Below are positions 8,506 through 17,735 of a DNA stretch of 64,000 nucleotides, piece after piece (position 1 is the first letter of the stretch; the number at the start of each line of letters is the position of its first letter). Made by a program: the position numbers and the translations under genes. Below the pieces are notes generated by a model. That model was not told where the DNA came from. It searched no databases and saw nothing but the letters and a program-made list of their open reading frames with translations. The stretch is from contig JAFKEE010000044.1 of the NCBI GenBank assembly GCA_017307505.1, positions 1 through 64,000 on the forward strand. Direction: 5' to 3'. The DNA comes from Acidobacteriota bacterium (lineage in GTDB: Bacteria > Acidobacteriota > Terriglobia > Bryobacterales > Bryobacteraceae).

Positions 8506-9834
8506 CTATTCGATACCCAGGCGTTTCTGCATCTCTTCCAGCGAATGGCCTTTCGTCTCCGGGTACCAGAGCAGGACCACGAAGAACTGGACAGCCATCA
8601 TGACGGCGAAGAAGACGAAGGGGGCGGCTCCGGAACTGGCGGCGATGACCGGGAAGATTCCGGAGAGGACGGCGTTGGCGGCCCAGTGGGTGAAGCTGCC
8701 GAGCGACTGCCCCTTGGCCCGAACTCTGTTGGGGAAGACCTCGCTGAGGTAGACCCAGATCACCGCGCCCTGGGAGAAGGCAAAGAAGCCGATGAACCCG
8801 ACCAGGAGCCAGACGAGGAGGTGCTGGTTGGCGTGGGAGGCAAAGATCCAGGAGACACCAGCCAGACAGACGGCGGTGCCAACGGAGCCGACCAGCAGCA
8901 TGGTCTTGCGGCCGATCTTGTCGATGACGGTCATGGCCAGCATGGTGGCCAGCAGGTTGGTTGCGCCGATCGCCACAGCCTGTAGGTCGCCTGAGACTTT
9001 GGAGAAGCCCGCCTGGGCAAAGATATCGTTCAGGTAATAGAGGATGGCGTTGATGCCGCTCAACTGGTTGAACATGCCGATGGTGACGGCGAGAAAAATG
9101 GGGAAGCGGTACTTCCAGGAGAAGAGCGGCTCGTCGGCATGCCCATGATCGGCATCAATGGAAGTGACGATGTCGTTGAGCTCTTCCTTGTAGTTGGGTT
9201 CCCCGCTGAGGCGTAGCACTTCGCTGGCCTCAGGTGCGCGGCGCATCTTCACCAGCCAGCGGGGGCTTTCGGGAATAGTGAACAGCATCACCAGGAAGAA
9301 GGCGGCGGGGAAGGCGGCAACGCCGAGTTTCCAGCGCCATTCCGAGTCGCCCAGGCCGGCCAAGCCCACCATGAAGTTGGAAAAGTAAGCAAGGAGGATG
9401 CCGAAGACGATATTGAACTGGAACATGCCCACCAGGCGGCCGCGCCAGCGAGCCGGAGCGATTTCGGCGATATACATGGGCCCCAGGACCGAGGATCCGC
9501 CGATGGCCAGACCTCCGATGAAACGGGCAGTGACAAACGAGTACCAATCCCAGGCAAAGGCGCAACCGAGCGCGGAAAGCAGGTAGAAGACCGCAAGGAC
9601 ACGCAGGCTCGCGCGGCGGCCGAACTTATCGCCAGGGATGCCGGCGAAGATGGACCCGATGATGGTGCCGTACAGGGCGGAGGCGACGGTGAAGCCGAGC
9701 AAGCTGGGGGTGAGGGCATAGACGGTCGTGAGCGCGTGCGTTGCACCGGCAATCACGGCTGTGTCGAATCCGAAGAGCAGCCCACCCAGGGCGGCCACGA
9801 TCGTGGCCTTCAACAGATAGGAGTTGAGCTTCAT
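8506..9834 (-). CDS. MFS sugar:proton symporter
   Basis: A 442-residue transporter with about twelve membrane segments and sugar-porter family signatures: GDKFGRR after segment 2, PESPRWL before the central loop, and PETKGHSLEEM at the C-terminus, as in XylE/GalP-type symporters. It probably carries a monosaccharide across the inner membrane. I used the ATG at 9834 (MKLNSYLLKATIVAALGG) because the first membrane segment starts right after it, and the 14 extra residues upstream are Arg/Pro-rich. It is the first gene of a probable two-gene unit with the GH2-like enzyme. Specificity (arabinose, xylose, glucuronate, other) is not decided by sequence. Confidence 0.88.
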   Translation of the reverse strand: MKLNSYLLKATIVAALGGLLFGFDTAVIAGATHALTTVYALTPSLLGFTVASALYGTIIGSIFAGIPGDKFGRRASLRVLAVFYLLSALGCAFAWDWYSFVTARFIGGLAIGGSSVLGPMYIAEIAPARWRGRLVGMFQFNIVFGILLAYFSNFMVGLAGLGDSEWRWKLGVAAFPAAFFLVMLFTIPESPRWLVKMRRAPEASEVLRLSGEPNYKEELNDIVTSIDADHGHADEPLFSWKYRFPIFLAVTIGMFNQLSGINAILYYLNDIFAQAGFSKVSGDLQAVAIGATNLLATMLAMTVIDKIGRKTMLLVGSVGTAVCLAGVSWIFASHANQHLLVWLLVGFIGFFAFSQGAVIWVYLSEVFPNRVRAKGQSLGSFTHWAANAVLSGIFPVIAASSGAAPFVFFAVMMAVQFFVVLLWYPETKGHSLEEMQKRLGIE

Positions 9835-9980
9835 ATTAGGCGGCCTGCGCGCCAGGGACAGGCCGGACGCGCGCAAGGTGAGAATGTATCACAAACCGCA
9901 ACCGGGCCATCCTTGCTTTTGGATGTGAATGGACCGCAAGGGTTTGGGCCGTTGAACCGGGCTCCCTTGCCGGCAATCGC

Positions 9981-10427
9981 CTAGGATTGCAGGCGTTTGA
10001 GGAGTTGAATCTGTCCTGCGTGGTAAAGGTCGTGGGCAGCGACTCCGCGGATGAGGTGGATCTTCTTTTTGTCGAGCGACTGGAGTTGGGCCACAGCGGC
10101 ACGCCACTCCTGGTGCTGGGCCACGAGCAATCCGATGGCCTGCTTCCAGTCCGCCTCGGTGGGCTGCTGCGGCACAGGGAAGAAGTTCGAGCCTTTGATG
10201 GGGAACGAACCCCGTTTATCCCCGGTGAGGCGGCGGTGTCCGACATAGGTCCAATAGGCGCAGTGGAGCGTAAGCTCCCAGATGCTGTGGCGGCCAGGCG
10301 CCGGACGCCAGGCGGCCTGCGGCGCGGTGACGCCGCGTAACGCCCCACGGAGATTCGGCCCGTGCCAGGACTTGCGCTCGAAGGCCTCGTCGATAGCGTC
10401 CAGAAGAAGATTGAGTTCAGGCGGCAA
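9981..10427 (-). CDS. DinB-like (DinB_2) four-helix protein
   Basis: A 148-residue soluble protein of the DinB/YfiT superfamily. Three histidines sit where these proteins bind a divalent metal: HSIWELTLH (~47-55) and HDLYHAGQIQLL near the C-terminus. Members are thiol- or metal-dependent transferases and hydrolases of mostly unknown substrate. It lies alone between the MFS gene and the divergent UPF0182 gene, so context adds nothing. The fold assignment is firm and the function is not. Confidence 0.8.
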   Translation of the reverse strand: MPPELNLLLDAIDEAFERKSWHGPNLRGALRGVTAPQAAWRPAPGRHSIWELTLHCAYWTYVGHRRLTGDKRGSFPIKGSNFFPVPQQPTEADWKQAIGLLVAQHQEWRAAVAQLQSLDKKKIHLIRGVAAHDLYHAGQIQLLKRLQS

Positions 10428-10535
10428 GCTGGGAGCTCCTTGGGTTGGGAATGGGGCAACTGCTGCGATTATGCCTTATCGCTTTTCGGGATAGCCGGGC
10501 GCCTGGAAGCATACACTGGGTGAGGAGGAGAATCC

Positions 10536-13244
10536 ATGGGACGCGGTTTGATCCTGGCCCTGATCCTGGTTGTGCTGCTCGGCGGCCGATGGGTGGCGGG
10601 GTTTGCGATCGAGTATGAGTGGTGGCACGAGATGGGCCAGGTGGAAACCTGGATCCAGATGCTGAGTTATGGCTCGGTGCCCGTCATCGGTGCGGCCTTG
10701 CTGGCATTTTTGACGTTCTGGATCGCCCATGCGCGAGGCATGAAGCATGCGGGCACGGGCCTGAGAGAGCATCCAGGCTATGCCAAGCTGGCGACCTTCG
10801 TTGCCCTGCTGCTGGGCATTCTGGTGGCCGTGTCGACGGTGGATTCCTGGACAGTAGTGCGCTGGTTCGGCGGGCATGGACTCGACTCCGGCACATGGCG
10901 CGATCCGGTCTTCGGCCATCCGCTGTCCTTCTACTTCTTCGATCTTCCATTCCTGGGCGTCATCCTCCGCTATCTGTTGACCGTTACCGTGGTGGCGGCG
11001 CTGGCGCATTGGCTGACGGCGCGCGGCTGGAGCCTGAAGGACCAGTTGCCGGAATGGAATCCGCAGGAGGGCATCCGGGTTGACCTGGGTGGCTTCAGCC
11101 TCAGTGGCGCAATGGACTCCGGTTTCCTGCGGGGTGTTGCCGCCTTCTTCCTTCTGGCCTGGGCCGGGAAGTTCTACCTTGACCGCTATGACCTGCTGCT
11201 GGATGACCACGGGTCGCTTGTCGGCGTGGATTGGGTGGCCGAGAATCTGACGTTGCCCCTTCTGTGGCTCAACATCGGGGGCGCCCTGCTTGCCGCAGCG
11301 GGCATTCTGATGCGGAAGCCGAAGACGCTGATCCTGCTGGTGGTGACGTACATCGTGATGGCAGTGACGCCCATGCTGGTGACGGCCGTATATGTCCGGC
11401 CGAGCGAGATCACGATCCAGAAGCCATACATCAAGCGTCATATCGAAGCCACGCGATCGGCCTACGGACTCGGTGCACATATCAAGGAAACGGACTATGC
11501 CGCGAAGCTGGAGGCGCCCATCGATGTCTCCAAACACCGGCAACTGCTGGACAATGTCCGGTTGTGGGATTGGCGGGCCTTTCATGACACGGTGACGCAG
11601 ATCCAGGCGCTGCGGCCTTATTACGTGTTCCACGACAGCGACGTGGATCGCTACCAAATCGATGGGCAGTTGCGGCAGGTGCTGGTGACTCCGCGTGAGA
11701 TCGACGTGAGCCAACTGCCCGGGGATGCCCGATCGCGCTGGATCAATCCGCATTTCATCTATACGCACGGCTACGGAATGGTGGTGGCGGAGGCGGCCCG
11801 GATCACGAAAGAGGGTTTACCCCTGCTGCTGGTGCAGGATGCTCCGGCCGTGGTGAAGACGCCCTCGTTGAAACTGACCCGGCCCGAGTTGTACTACGGC
11901 GAGGTCTCGCACGAACCGGTATTCGTTCACACGCAGCAACCGGAATTCAATTACCCCTCGGGCGCAGGCAATGTGGAGACCCGCTACGAGGGCAAGGGAG
12001 GCTTCCCCATCTCATCTCTCCCGATGAGAATGGCGGCAGCTCTTTCGACAGGCGATTGGAACATCCTGCTCACGTCCTATCTGGCCCCGGAAAGCCGGAT
12101 GATGATCCGGCGCAAGGTGCGCGACCGGCTCGAGGCGATGGCCGGCTTCGTCGTCTGGGATGCCGATCCATACCTGGTGATCACCAAGGCAGGCCGACTC
12201 ATGTGGATGGTGGACGGCTATACGACGAGTGACGCGCATCCGTACGCGAAGATGTTCAATCTGGGCGATGTGGGCCGGGTCAACTACATCCGCAACTCGG
12301 TGAAGGCGACGGTGGATGCCTATGACGGCAGTGTGAGCCTCTATGCGTTTGGGGATCGCGATCCGCTGCTGGCGTCATACCAACACCTCTTCCCGAAACT
12401 GTTCAAACCCTGGTCCGACATGCCGGACGAATTGAAGGCACACGCACGGTATCCGGAACTGATCTTCCGGCTGCAGGCGGAGGTGTACCGCACCTACCAC
12501 ATGACGAATCCGGAGGCCTTCTTCAATAAAGAAGATCAATGGGACATCGCCAGGAATCTGAACGGGCCTTCCGGCAAGCCGGAACCGGTGTCTCCTACGT
12601 ACGTCGTGGCCACCCTGCCGGGCAGCGATGAGCCGGAATTCCTTTTGATGACCACATTCACACCGAGGAACAAGGACAACCTGATCGGTGTGATGGTGGC
12701 CCGGTGTGACGGCGCGGCGTTGGGCGAGGTGCAGTTCCTTCAGCTGTCGAAGCAGGAGCTGATCTTCGGACCGATGCAGATTGAAGCACGGATCAGCCAG
12801 GATCAGAACATCTCCAAGGACCTCAGTTTGTGGAACCAGCAGGGCTCCCAGGTGTTGAGGGGGCAGATGCTGGTGCTGCCCGTAGAGAATACGATGTTGT
12901 ACATCGAACCCATCTACATTCAGGCCTCCGAGGCCAGGATGCCTCAACTGAAGAAGGTTGTCGTGGCGATGGGCAACCGGCTAATCTATTCAGACACCTA
13001 CGAACAGGCACTGAGTGAGCTGACCGGGACAGCCATCCCGAGCGGCCAGGGGAAAGGGCAAGTCACCTCAACTGAAGCGGGCAAGCCAGCTGCGGAAAGC
13101 GGCGCGGCGCAGGACGCGGCCTCAAGGCTGAAAGATGAGATCCAATCGCGTCTGAAGCGCTATAAGGAATTGATGTCACAAGGCCAGTTCGCGGAGGCAG
13201 GCAAAGAAATCGAGGCACTGGACCGGCTGGCCAAACAGAGATAG
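10536..13244 (+). CDS. UPF0182 family multi-pass membrane protein
   Basis: A 902-residue protein. The first ~330 residues hold about seven membrane segments and the rest is a large soluble domain typical of UPF0182 (COG1615), with the stretch HFIYTHGYGMVVA characteristic of the family. The last ~70 residues are Ala/Gln/Lys-rich and end in a predicted helix (SRLKDEIQSRLKRYKELM). The start is well supported: GAGGAGG lies 7 bases before the ATG. The family is widespread in actinobacteria, cyanobacteria and acidobacteria and has no established function. The receiver gene downstream is on the same strand 71 bases away and could be cotranscribed. Confidence 0.9.
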   Translation: MGRGLILALILVVLLGGRWVAGFAIEYEWWHEMGQVETWIQMLSYGSVPVIGAALLAFLTFWIAHARGMKHAGTGLREHPGYAKLATFVALLLGILVAVSTVDSWTVVRWFGGHGLDSGTWRDPVFGHPLSFYFFDLPFLGVILRYLLTVTVVAALAHWLTARGWSLKDQLPEWNPQEGIRVDLGGFSLSGAMDSGFLRGVAAFFLLAWAGKFYLDRYDLLLDDHGSLVGVDWVAENLTLPLLWLNIGGALLAAAGILMRKPKTLILLVVTYIVMAVTPMLVTAVYVRPSEITIQKPYIKRHIEATRSAYGLGAHIKETDYAAKLEAPIDVSKHRQLLDNVRLWDWRAFHDTVTQIQALRPYYVFHDSDVDRYQIDGQLRQVLVTPREIDVSQLPGDARSRWINPHFIYTHGYGMVVAEAARITKEGLPLLLVQDAPAVVKTPSLKLTRPELYYGEVSHEPVFVHTQQPEFNYPSGAGNVETRYEGKGGFPISSLPMRMAAALSTGDWNILLTSYLAPESRMMIRRKVRDRLEAMAGFVVWDADPYLVITKAGRLMWMVDGYTTSDAHPYAKMFNLGDVGRVNYIRNSVKATVDAYDGSVSLYAFGDRDPLLASYQHLFPKLFKPWSDMPDELKAHARYPELIFRLQAEVYRTYHMTNPEAFFNKEDQWDIARNLNGPSGKPEPVSPTYVVATLPGSDEPEFLLMTTFTPRNKDNLIGVMVARCDGAALGEVQFLQLSKQELIFGPMQIEARISQDQNISKDLSLWNQQGSQVLRGQMLVLPVENTMLYIEPIYIQASEARMPQLKKVVVAMGNRLIYSDTYEQALSELTGTAIPSGQGKGQVTSTEAGKPAAESGAAQDAASRLKDEIQSRLKRYKELMSQGQFAEAGKEIEALDRLAKQR

Positions 13245-13315
13245 AAACCCAATTTGTTCCTATTTGGACAATGGCATCTCGAATCATTAAGTCGTAAGAT
13301 GTACACTTGAAAACG

Positions 13316-13693
13316 ATGGAAACGGTAAGGCCGGGCGCGGCAAAGATTCTGGTTGTCGACGATGACGCTGCGGTGCGTGAAGTAGTGGCTTCCATGCTGC
13401 GTACCGCGGGCTATGAGGTGTCGTTGGCCGCAAACGGAAGGGAAGCGCTCTCATCGCTGCAGCGTGAGCAGTTCCGCGTGATCATCACGGATCTGGTGAT
13501 GCCAGAACAGGAAGGCATCGAGACCATCAAGCTCATCCGCCGGGACTATCCGGATGTCCGTGTGATCGCGATGTCGGGCGCATTCGGCGGCGACTATCTG
13601 CGGATAGCGGGCTACCTGGGCGCGCATGGAACTCTGGCAAAGCCACTTCAGTTGGCCACGGTTCTGAAGGCCGTGGCGGACGCGCTGGCGTAA
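13316..13693 (+). CDS. Stand-alone CheY-like response regulator receiver
   Basis: A 125-residue single receiver domain with no output domain. The acidic pocket is in KILVVDDDAAVRE, the phosphoacceptor is Asp59 in IITDLVMPE, and the conserved C-terminal lysine is in TLAKPLQ. A TTG nine bases upstream could add three residues; neither start has a clear ribosome binding site and I preferred the ATG. No histidine kinase is adjacent, so its partner is unknown. It converges with the degenerate-GGDEF gene across a shared terminator. Confidence 0.88.
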   Translation: METVRPGAAKILVVDDDAAVREVVASMLRTAGYEVSLAANGREALSSLQREQFRVIITDLVMPEQEGIETIKLIRRDYPDVRVIAMSGAFGGDYLRIAGYLGAHGTLAKPLQLATVLKAVADALA

Positions 13694-13721
13694 GGTATCC
13701 GAAGATCCTGTGGAAATAATT

Positions 13722-13757
13722 CGGGCCCGTTGTCCTGTTAGAAGGAGAACGGGCCCG
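13722..13757. terminator. Bidirectional terminator hairpin
   Basis: CGGGCCCGTT (13722-13731) pairs perfectly with AACGGGCCCG (13748-13757) around a 16-base loop. It sits between two convergent genes ending at 13693 and 13778. The flank read on the minus strand (AATTATTT) is T-rich; the plus side is less so. Confidence 0.7.
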
Positions 13758-13777
13758 GCTATTAATCTGGAATCCAG

Positions 13778-16700
13778 TTAGCTGTTTGCAGCCTGACGGC
13801 CAAAACGGCGGGAGACGCCCGTGAGATTGCGCCGGTTCCGGCGTGTTTCGAGCATCTGTTCGCGGGCATTTTCAACGGCATGGACGATGGGCTGCGTCTG
13901 CGATTCAGAAGCGCCCCAACTGAAGATGATCGAGACGGAGCCAAGGGAGCGCAACTGGTAATCCCAGAGCCGCTCCGAAACCAGCTGAATGCGGCGCTTC
14001 GCGGCCGAGCCGTTCTCCCGGGCGAAAATGAGGATGAACTCGTCTTCCGCGATCCGGCAGGCGAAATCCTGCTCGCGGGTGAGAGACATGACCAGCCGCG
14101 TCACCGAGCCCATGATCTGCTCGATGGCAGGCTTGCCCTGATCGGCCATGAGACGGACGTAGTCGACCACGCTGACTGCGATGACGAGACCCGAGAAGGG
14201 CGCCTCGTCCTCCAACAATCGAGCCAGGGCTGTGGGCTCGTGGAATCCACCGGGCAGTTCCAGAGTGGGCGGGGCCGGCGGTTCCTGTTCGGCACGGACC
14301 TGCGCGGCGGAGCGCATTTCCACAACCTTGGGCCGCATCTCGCTCTGCGGGATGACAGGAGCAGGGGTTTCGACAACCGGCTCGGGTTCAGCAGGCCTGT
14401 AGGAGAACGGGTCGTCGGCAGCGGCCTGGCCTGACGGGGCTGCACTTGCGAACACCGGCTCACTCTCGGTGAAGACGGCGTCGGTGAACGCAGGTTCGGG
14501 CCTGGTATCTTCCTGCTGGAGATCCCAGGTGGAAGGTTCTTCGCTGGTATCCCAAATGGCAGTCTGGTAACCCGTCTCGACCGGAGCGGAGATCAGGGAG
14601 GCTGCTTCAGCGACGGGCGGCTCGGCTTCGAGTTGTGACTCGGGCCAGGTTGCGGCCGTCAATTCGGCGGTGACAGGTTCCGCTTCCACGACCTGCTCGG
14701 GCCAGGACACCGCCACAGGCTCGGCCATCACCGTTTCGGCTTCCGCCACCGGCTCTGTCCAGGTGGAGGCCGTCAACGCGGCAACCAACGGAGCAATCTC
14801 TACGGTGGGCTCAGGACTGGTCACAGCCATGATCTCCGCCGATACAGGCTCTGATTCGACTGTATGCCCGGCTTCCACCACAGGCTCAGGCCAAGTTGCA
14901 GCCATCATTTCGGCGGCTGCCGGCTCGGGCTCCGCTACCGGTTCGGACCACACTGAAACTACCAGCTCAGCGGTGACCGGCTCAGATTCGATCAGGGGTT
15001 CAGCACAGATGCCGGACGTCAACTCGGCGACCAGAGGCTCGGCCTCTGTGGCCGGCTCAACCGGGATCTCAGCGATCATCTCGGGGACGGCCTGCTCCGG
15101 CTCGGCGACCGGCTCGGGTTGCTGTTCGGCCACTATCGGAGCGACCTCTGGCTCAACTTCGTCCGTGAATTGAGAGTAGGAGGAGGCGGAGTGTTCGCCC
15201 AGGGAGACCGCCGTGTCTGTGAATTCCGACACTGGCAGAACGTCGTCGTCCCGGAGAACTCGAATCCGCACCACGTGGATCTCTTCCTCGACACCCGACT
15301 CAACAATGGTGGGCTCGAAGTGCGACACGAGCGCGTCCTCCGCCACGAGCTCGGCAGGCGTTTCGGCTACTGGCTCGACAACCGGAGGCTCTTCCGCTTC
15401 GACACGCGAAAGCGTGGGGATCTCCGCGTAGACCGGCATGTCCTCGATGAGGGAATAGTCGGCGGTGAACGAGGCCTCCACCAGTTCCCCGGTAGCAGCA
15501 ATCTCCGGAACCAGAGCTTCGACAGTCTCCTGAACGGGCGACTCCAGCACCTCGGCAACTTCAACCGTTTGTGGAACTTCCTCGATCGCTTCGGCGATGG
15601 CTGTCTCCGGAACCAGAGCCTCGACAGGCTCCTGAACCGGCGACTCCAACACCTCGGCAACTTCAACCGTTTGCGGAACTTCCTCGATCGCCTCGGCGAT
15701 AGCGGCTTCCGGAACCAGGGCCTCGACAGGCTCCTGAACCTGCGACTCCAACACCTCGGCAACTTCAACCGTTTGCGGAACTTCCTCGATCGCCTCGGCG
15801 ATGGCGGCTTCCGGAACCAGGGCCTCGACAGGCTCCTGAACCGGCGACTCCGATACCTCGGCAACCTCAACCGTTTGCGGCACTGCTTCGATCGCCTCGG
15901 CGATGGCGGCTTCCGGAACGAGAGCCTCGACAGACTCCTGAACCGGCGACTCCAACACCTCGGCTACCTCAACAGGCTGCGGAACTTCCTCGATCGCTTC
16001 GGCGATGGCGGCTTCCGGAACCAGGGCCTCGACAGGCTCTTGAACCGGCGACTCCAACACCTCGGCAACTTCAACCGTCTGCGGAACTTCCTCGATCGCT
16101 TCGGCGACGGCTGTCTCCGCAACCAGAGCCTCGACAGGCTCCTGAACCGGCGACTCCAGCACTTCGGCTGCTTCGAAAGCCGACTCGACGAGGGGCGTTT
16201 CGAGCGTTGCAGTTTCCAGCGGCAGGTCTTCCGCGGCGGCAACCATGAGAGGCAGAGACTCGGCACTGGGCACCTCCAGGGTGGCCAAGGGCTCGACCGT
16301 CTGTGCAAACTGCTCAACGGAGGGCGGAACGATCTCGTACTCCGGCACTTCGGTATGAAGGCGGAGGGCTGGGAGAGAGGACTCTGTCTCGGCCGCGAGC
16401 AAATCCGCCGGCAGGCTGGCCATTTCGGCCGCGAGAGCCGAAGGACCGGCCAAACCAAGGGAAAGCTCGGTTGCCTGAGACAATTGACAGACAGGGGCGG
16501 GCTGCTGGACGGCCGGCAGCACGGACTCCGCCACAACTTCGGCGGACTGAAGCGAACCAACGACCGCCACCACGGGCTGTGCGAGCGGCGGCGGAGCGGC
16601 CAACTGCTGCGCTTCCACCATGGCCAGCGCCGCTTCGGATTCCTGTTTCGTATGCGCCCGGACCGCAACCTGTTCGCCGGCTTCAGGCGATTCGAGATGG

Positions 16701-17524
16701 GTGTACTCAGGCACTGCCTGGACAGGCGGGGTCGCGACGGGAGCCTGCTCCAGCGGCTGGGCGGGAGCCATCGGCACCTCGGCCGAAACTGATGCCAGGG
16801 CCGGGGTAGCGGACGGCAGGCCAATCTCCTCCGGCTGGGCAGTGAATTCCTGTTGCGTCGACTGGGCGGCGGGCACCGCAATGGCCAGCGGAGCGGGCTC
16901 GACAGGGACCGGTGGAGCATCCGGCACGGTTTCGACGATGGGGGTGATCGCGTCGGCCGGCACGGTCTCGCTCACCGGCACGGTTTCGGCAACAGGCACG
17001 TTCTCCACCGGACTGACGGGCTCGGCCACGGGCGCCTTGGCCGGCTCGACGTCCTGATGCTTGCGAATGACGATGTCCTGCGCCCAGCTCGCCACGGATT
17101 CCTCGCGAGGTTTGGCGGTGGCGCGTTCTTCCGAGCGGCGGCCACGGCGGCCGCGGGCAGAGCGTTCGGCCTGGGCGCGCTCGAAGAGTTCCCGGGCGTC
17201 GGTGATTGGGGTGACCAGCGGGGCTGGTTCAGCGGCAGGCTGTTGCTGGGTGCGGGCCGCAGCCTGAGCAGCCGGCACCGGCGCGGACACCGGGCGGCCC
17301 ACCAGAGCGCCCTGCACTTTGGCCACAACTTCGATGGTCTGCTGCTGGACCTTCTCGACAAGATCGTCACGCTTGTCGCGCTCATCCTCGCGAACACGCA
17401 TGACAATGTTGGCTTCCCGAAGCTGCTCATTGCTGCCCTTCAGGAAATCACAGATCAGCGCGACGAAGGCGGCCCCGAGAATAACTACCAGGCTGACGAA
17501 AACCTGGATTTCTATTGCGCCCAT
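13778..17524 (-). CDS. Membrane-anchored giant repeat protein with degenerate GGDEF domain
   Basis: A 1248-residue protein in four parts. Residues ~5-27 are one membrane helix, followed by a basic/acidic coiled region (~30-75), so the rest should be cytoplasmic. Residues ~110-1060 are a Glu/Pro/Ala/Val-rich, probably disordered linker holding two repeat arrays. Residues ~1085-1248 have the GGDEF fold, but the signature reads AEDEF (1159-1163), which should abolish diguanylate cyclase activity. Just before it, REQD (1150-1153) and a five-residue gap reproduce the RxxD-x5-GGDEF spacing of the c-di-GMP inhibitory site of PleD-type cyclases. It therefore looks like a c-di-GMP receptor rather than an enzyme; this is inference. 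AGGG lies 8 bases before the ATG. No similar architecture is known to me. Confidence 0.75.
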   Translation of the reverse strand: MGAIEIQVFVSLVVILGAAFVALICDFLKGSNEQLREANIVMRVREDERDKRDDLVEKVQQQTIEVVAKVQGALVGRPVSAPVPAAQAAARTQQQPAAEPAPLVTPITDARELFERAQAERSARGRRGRRSEERATAKPREESVASWAQDIVIRKHQDVEPAKAPVAEPVSPVENVPVAETVPVSETVPADAITPIVETVPDAPPVPVEPAPLAIAVPAAQSTQQEFTAQPEEIGLPSATPALASVSAEVPMAPAQPLEQAPVATPPVQAVPEYTHLESPEAGEQVAVRAHTKQESEAALAMVEAQQLAAPPPLAQPVVAVVGSLQSAEVVAESVLPAVQQPAPVCQLSQATELSLGLAGPSALAAEMASLPADLLAAETESSLPALRLHTEVPEYEIVPPSVEQFAQTVEPLATLEVPSAESLPLMVAAAEDLPLETATLETPLVESAFEAAEVLESPVQEPVEALVAETAVAEAIEEVPQTVEVAEVLESPVQEPVEALVPEAAIAEAIEEVPQPVEVAEVLESPVQESVEALVPEAAIAEAIEAVPQTVEVAEVSESPVQEPVEALVPEAAIAEAIEEVPQTVEVAEVLESQVQEPVEALVPEAAIAEAIEEVPQTVEVAEVLESPVQEPVEALVPETAIAEAIEEVPQTVEVAEVLESPVQETVEALVPEIAATGELVEASFTADYSLIEDMPVYAEIPTLSRVEAEEPPVVEPVAETPAELVAEDALVSHFEPTIVESGVEEEIHVVRIRVLRDDDVLPVSEFTDTAVSLGEHSASSYSQFTDEVEPEVAPIVAEQQPEPVAEPEQAVPEMIAEIPVEPATEAEPLVAELTSGICAEPLIESEPVTAELVVSVWSEPVAEPEPAAAEMMAATWPEPVVEAGHTVESEPVSAEIMAVTSPEPTVEIAPLVAALTASTWTEPVAEAETVMAEPVAVSWPEQVVEAEPVTAELTAATWPESQLEAEPPVAEAASLISAPVETGYQTAIWDTSEEPSTWDLQQEDTRPEPAFTDAVFTESEPVFASAAPSGQAAADDPFSYRPAEPEPVVETPAPVIPQSEMRPKVVEMRSAAQVRAEQEPPAPPTLELPGGFHEPTALARLLEDEAPFSGLVIAVSVVDYVRLMADQGKPAIEQIMGSVTRLVMSLTREQDFACRIAEDEFILIFARENGSAAKRRIQLVSERLWDYQLRSLGSVSIIFSWGASESQTQPIVHAVENAREQMLETRRNRRNLTGVSRRFGRQAANS
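14590..15120 (-). repeat. Imperfect ~20-residue coding repeats
   Basis: Within the linker of the degenerate-GGDEF protein, a degenerate unit resembling WPEPVVEAEPVTAELTAAT recurs about eight times between residues ~800 and ~980. Copies vary in length and sequence, so this array looks older than the neighbouring 34-residue array. Confidence 0.65.
15480..16174 (-). repeat. 102-bp coding tandem repeat, six full units and a partial seventh
   Basis: The encoded 34-residue unit begins EVAEVLESPVQEPVEALVPE and ends AIEEVPQTV. It repeats in frame, and units differ by only one to five residues. Near-identity at the DNA level means copy number could change by slippage or recombination without breaking the frame. 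Confidence 0.92.
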
Positions 17525-17542
17525 GGAAATACCCTAAGCAAG

Positions 17543-17570
17543 ATTGTAGGGGTTGGCAGTAGTCAAGCAA
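17543..17570 (-). promoter_or_regulatory. Sigma-70-like promoter of the degenerate-GGDEF gene
   Basis: On the minus strand TTGCTT (17570-17565) and TACAAT (17548-17543) are 16 bases apart and 18 bases before the start codon at 17524. This predicts a very short leader. Confidence 0.55.
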
Positions 17571-17658
17571 ATAGGACTAGAGACTCAGATGCCCCCGGCA
17601 CCTTAGCTCGACTTAGGGGGAGCATTCGTATTAGCCGAGTGGGTCGATTCACTTACTG

Positions 17659-17682
17659 GTTCTAGGGTTTTACACCTAGAAC
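17659..17682. other. Perfect inverted repeat in intergenic DNA
   Basis: GTTCTAGG (17659-17666) and CCTAGAAC (17675-17682) flank an 8-base spacer in the 211-bp gap between 17524 and 17736. No T-run follows on either strand, so it may be an operator as well as a weak terminator. Confidence 0.45.
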
Positions 17683-17735
17683 TCAGCGGATTCCGGTCCT
17701 ATTCAGGGGCCAATCGCCCCACGCGCCAGATAAGT

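Noticed and set aside
15119-15431. Possible CRISPR-like array in the repeated region near 15-16 kb
   Set aside because: Repeats are contiguous, 102 bp, in frame with one gene and have no unique spacers.
15119-16792. Repetitive plus-strand frame (557 codons) rich in Arg, Leu, Asn and Gly
   Set aside because: It is the antisense reading of the 34-residue coding repeats; the repeat pattern comes from the true gene, and no start signal is seen.
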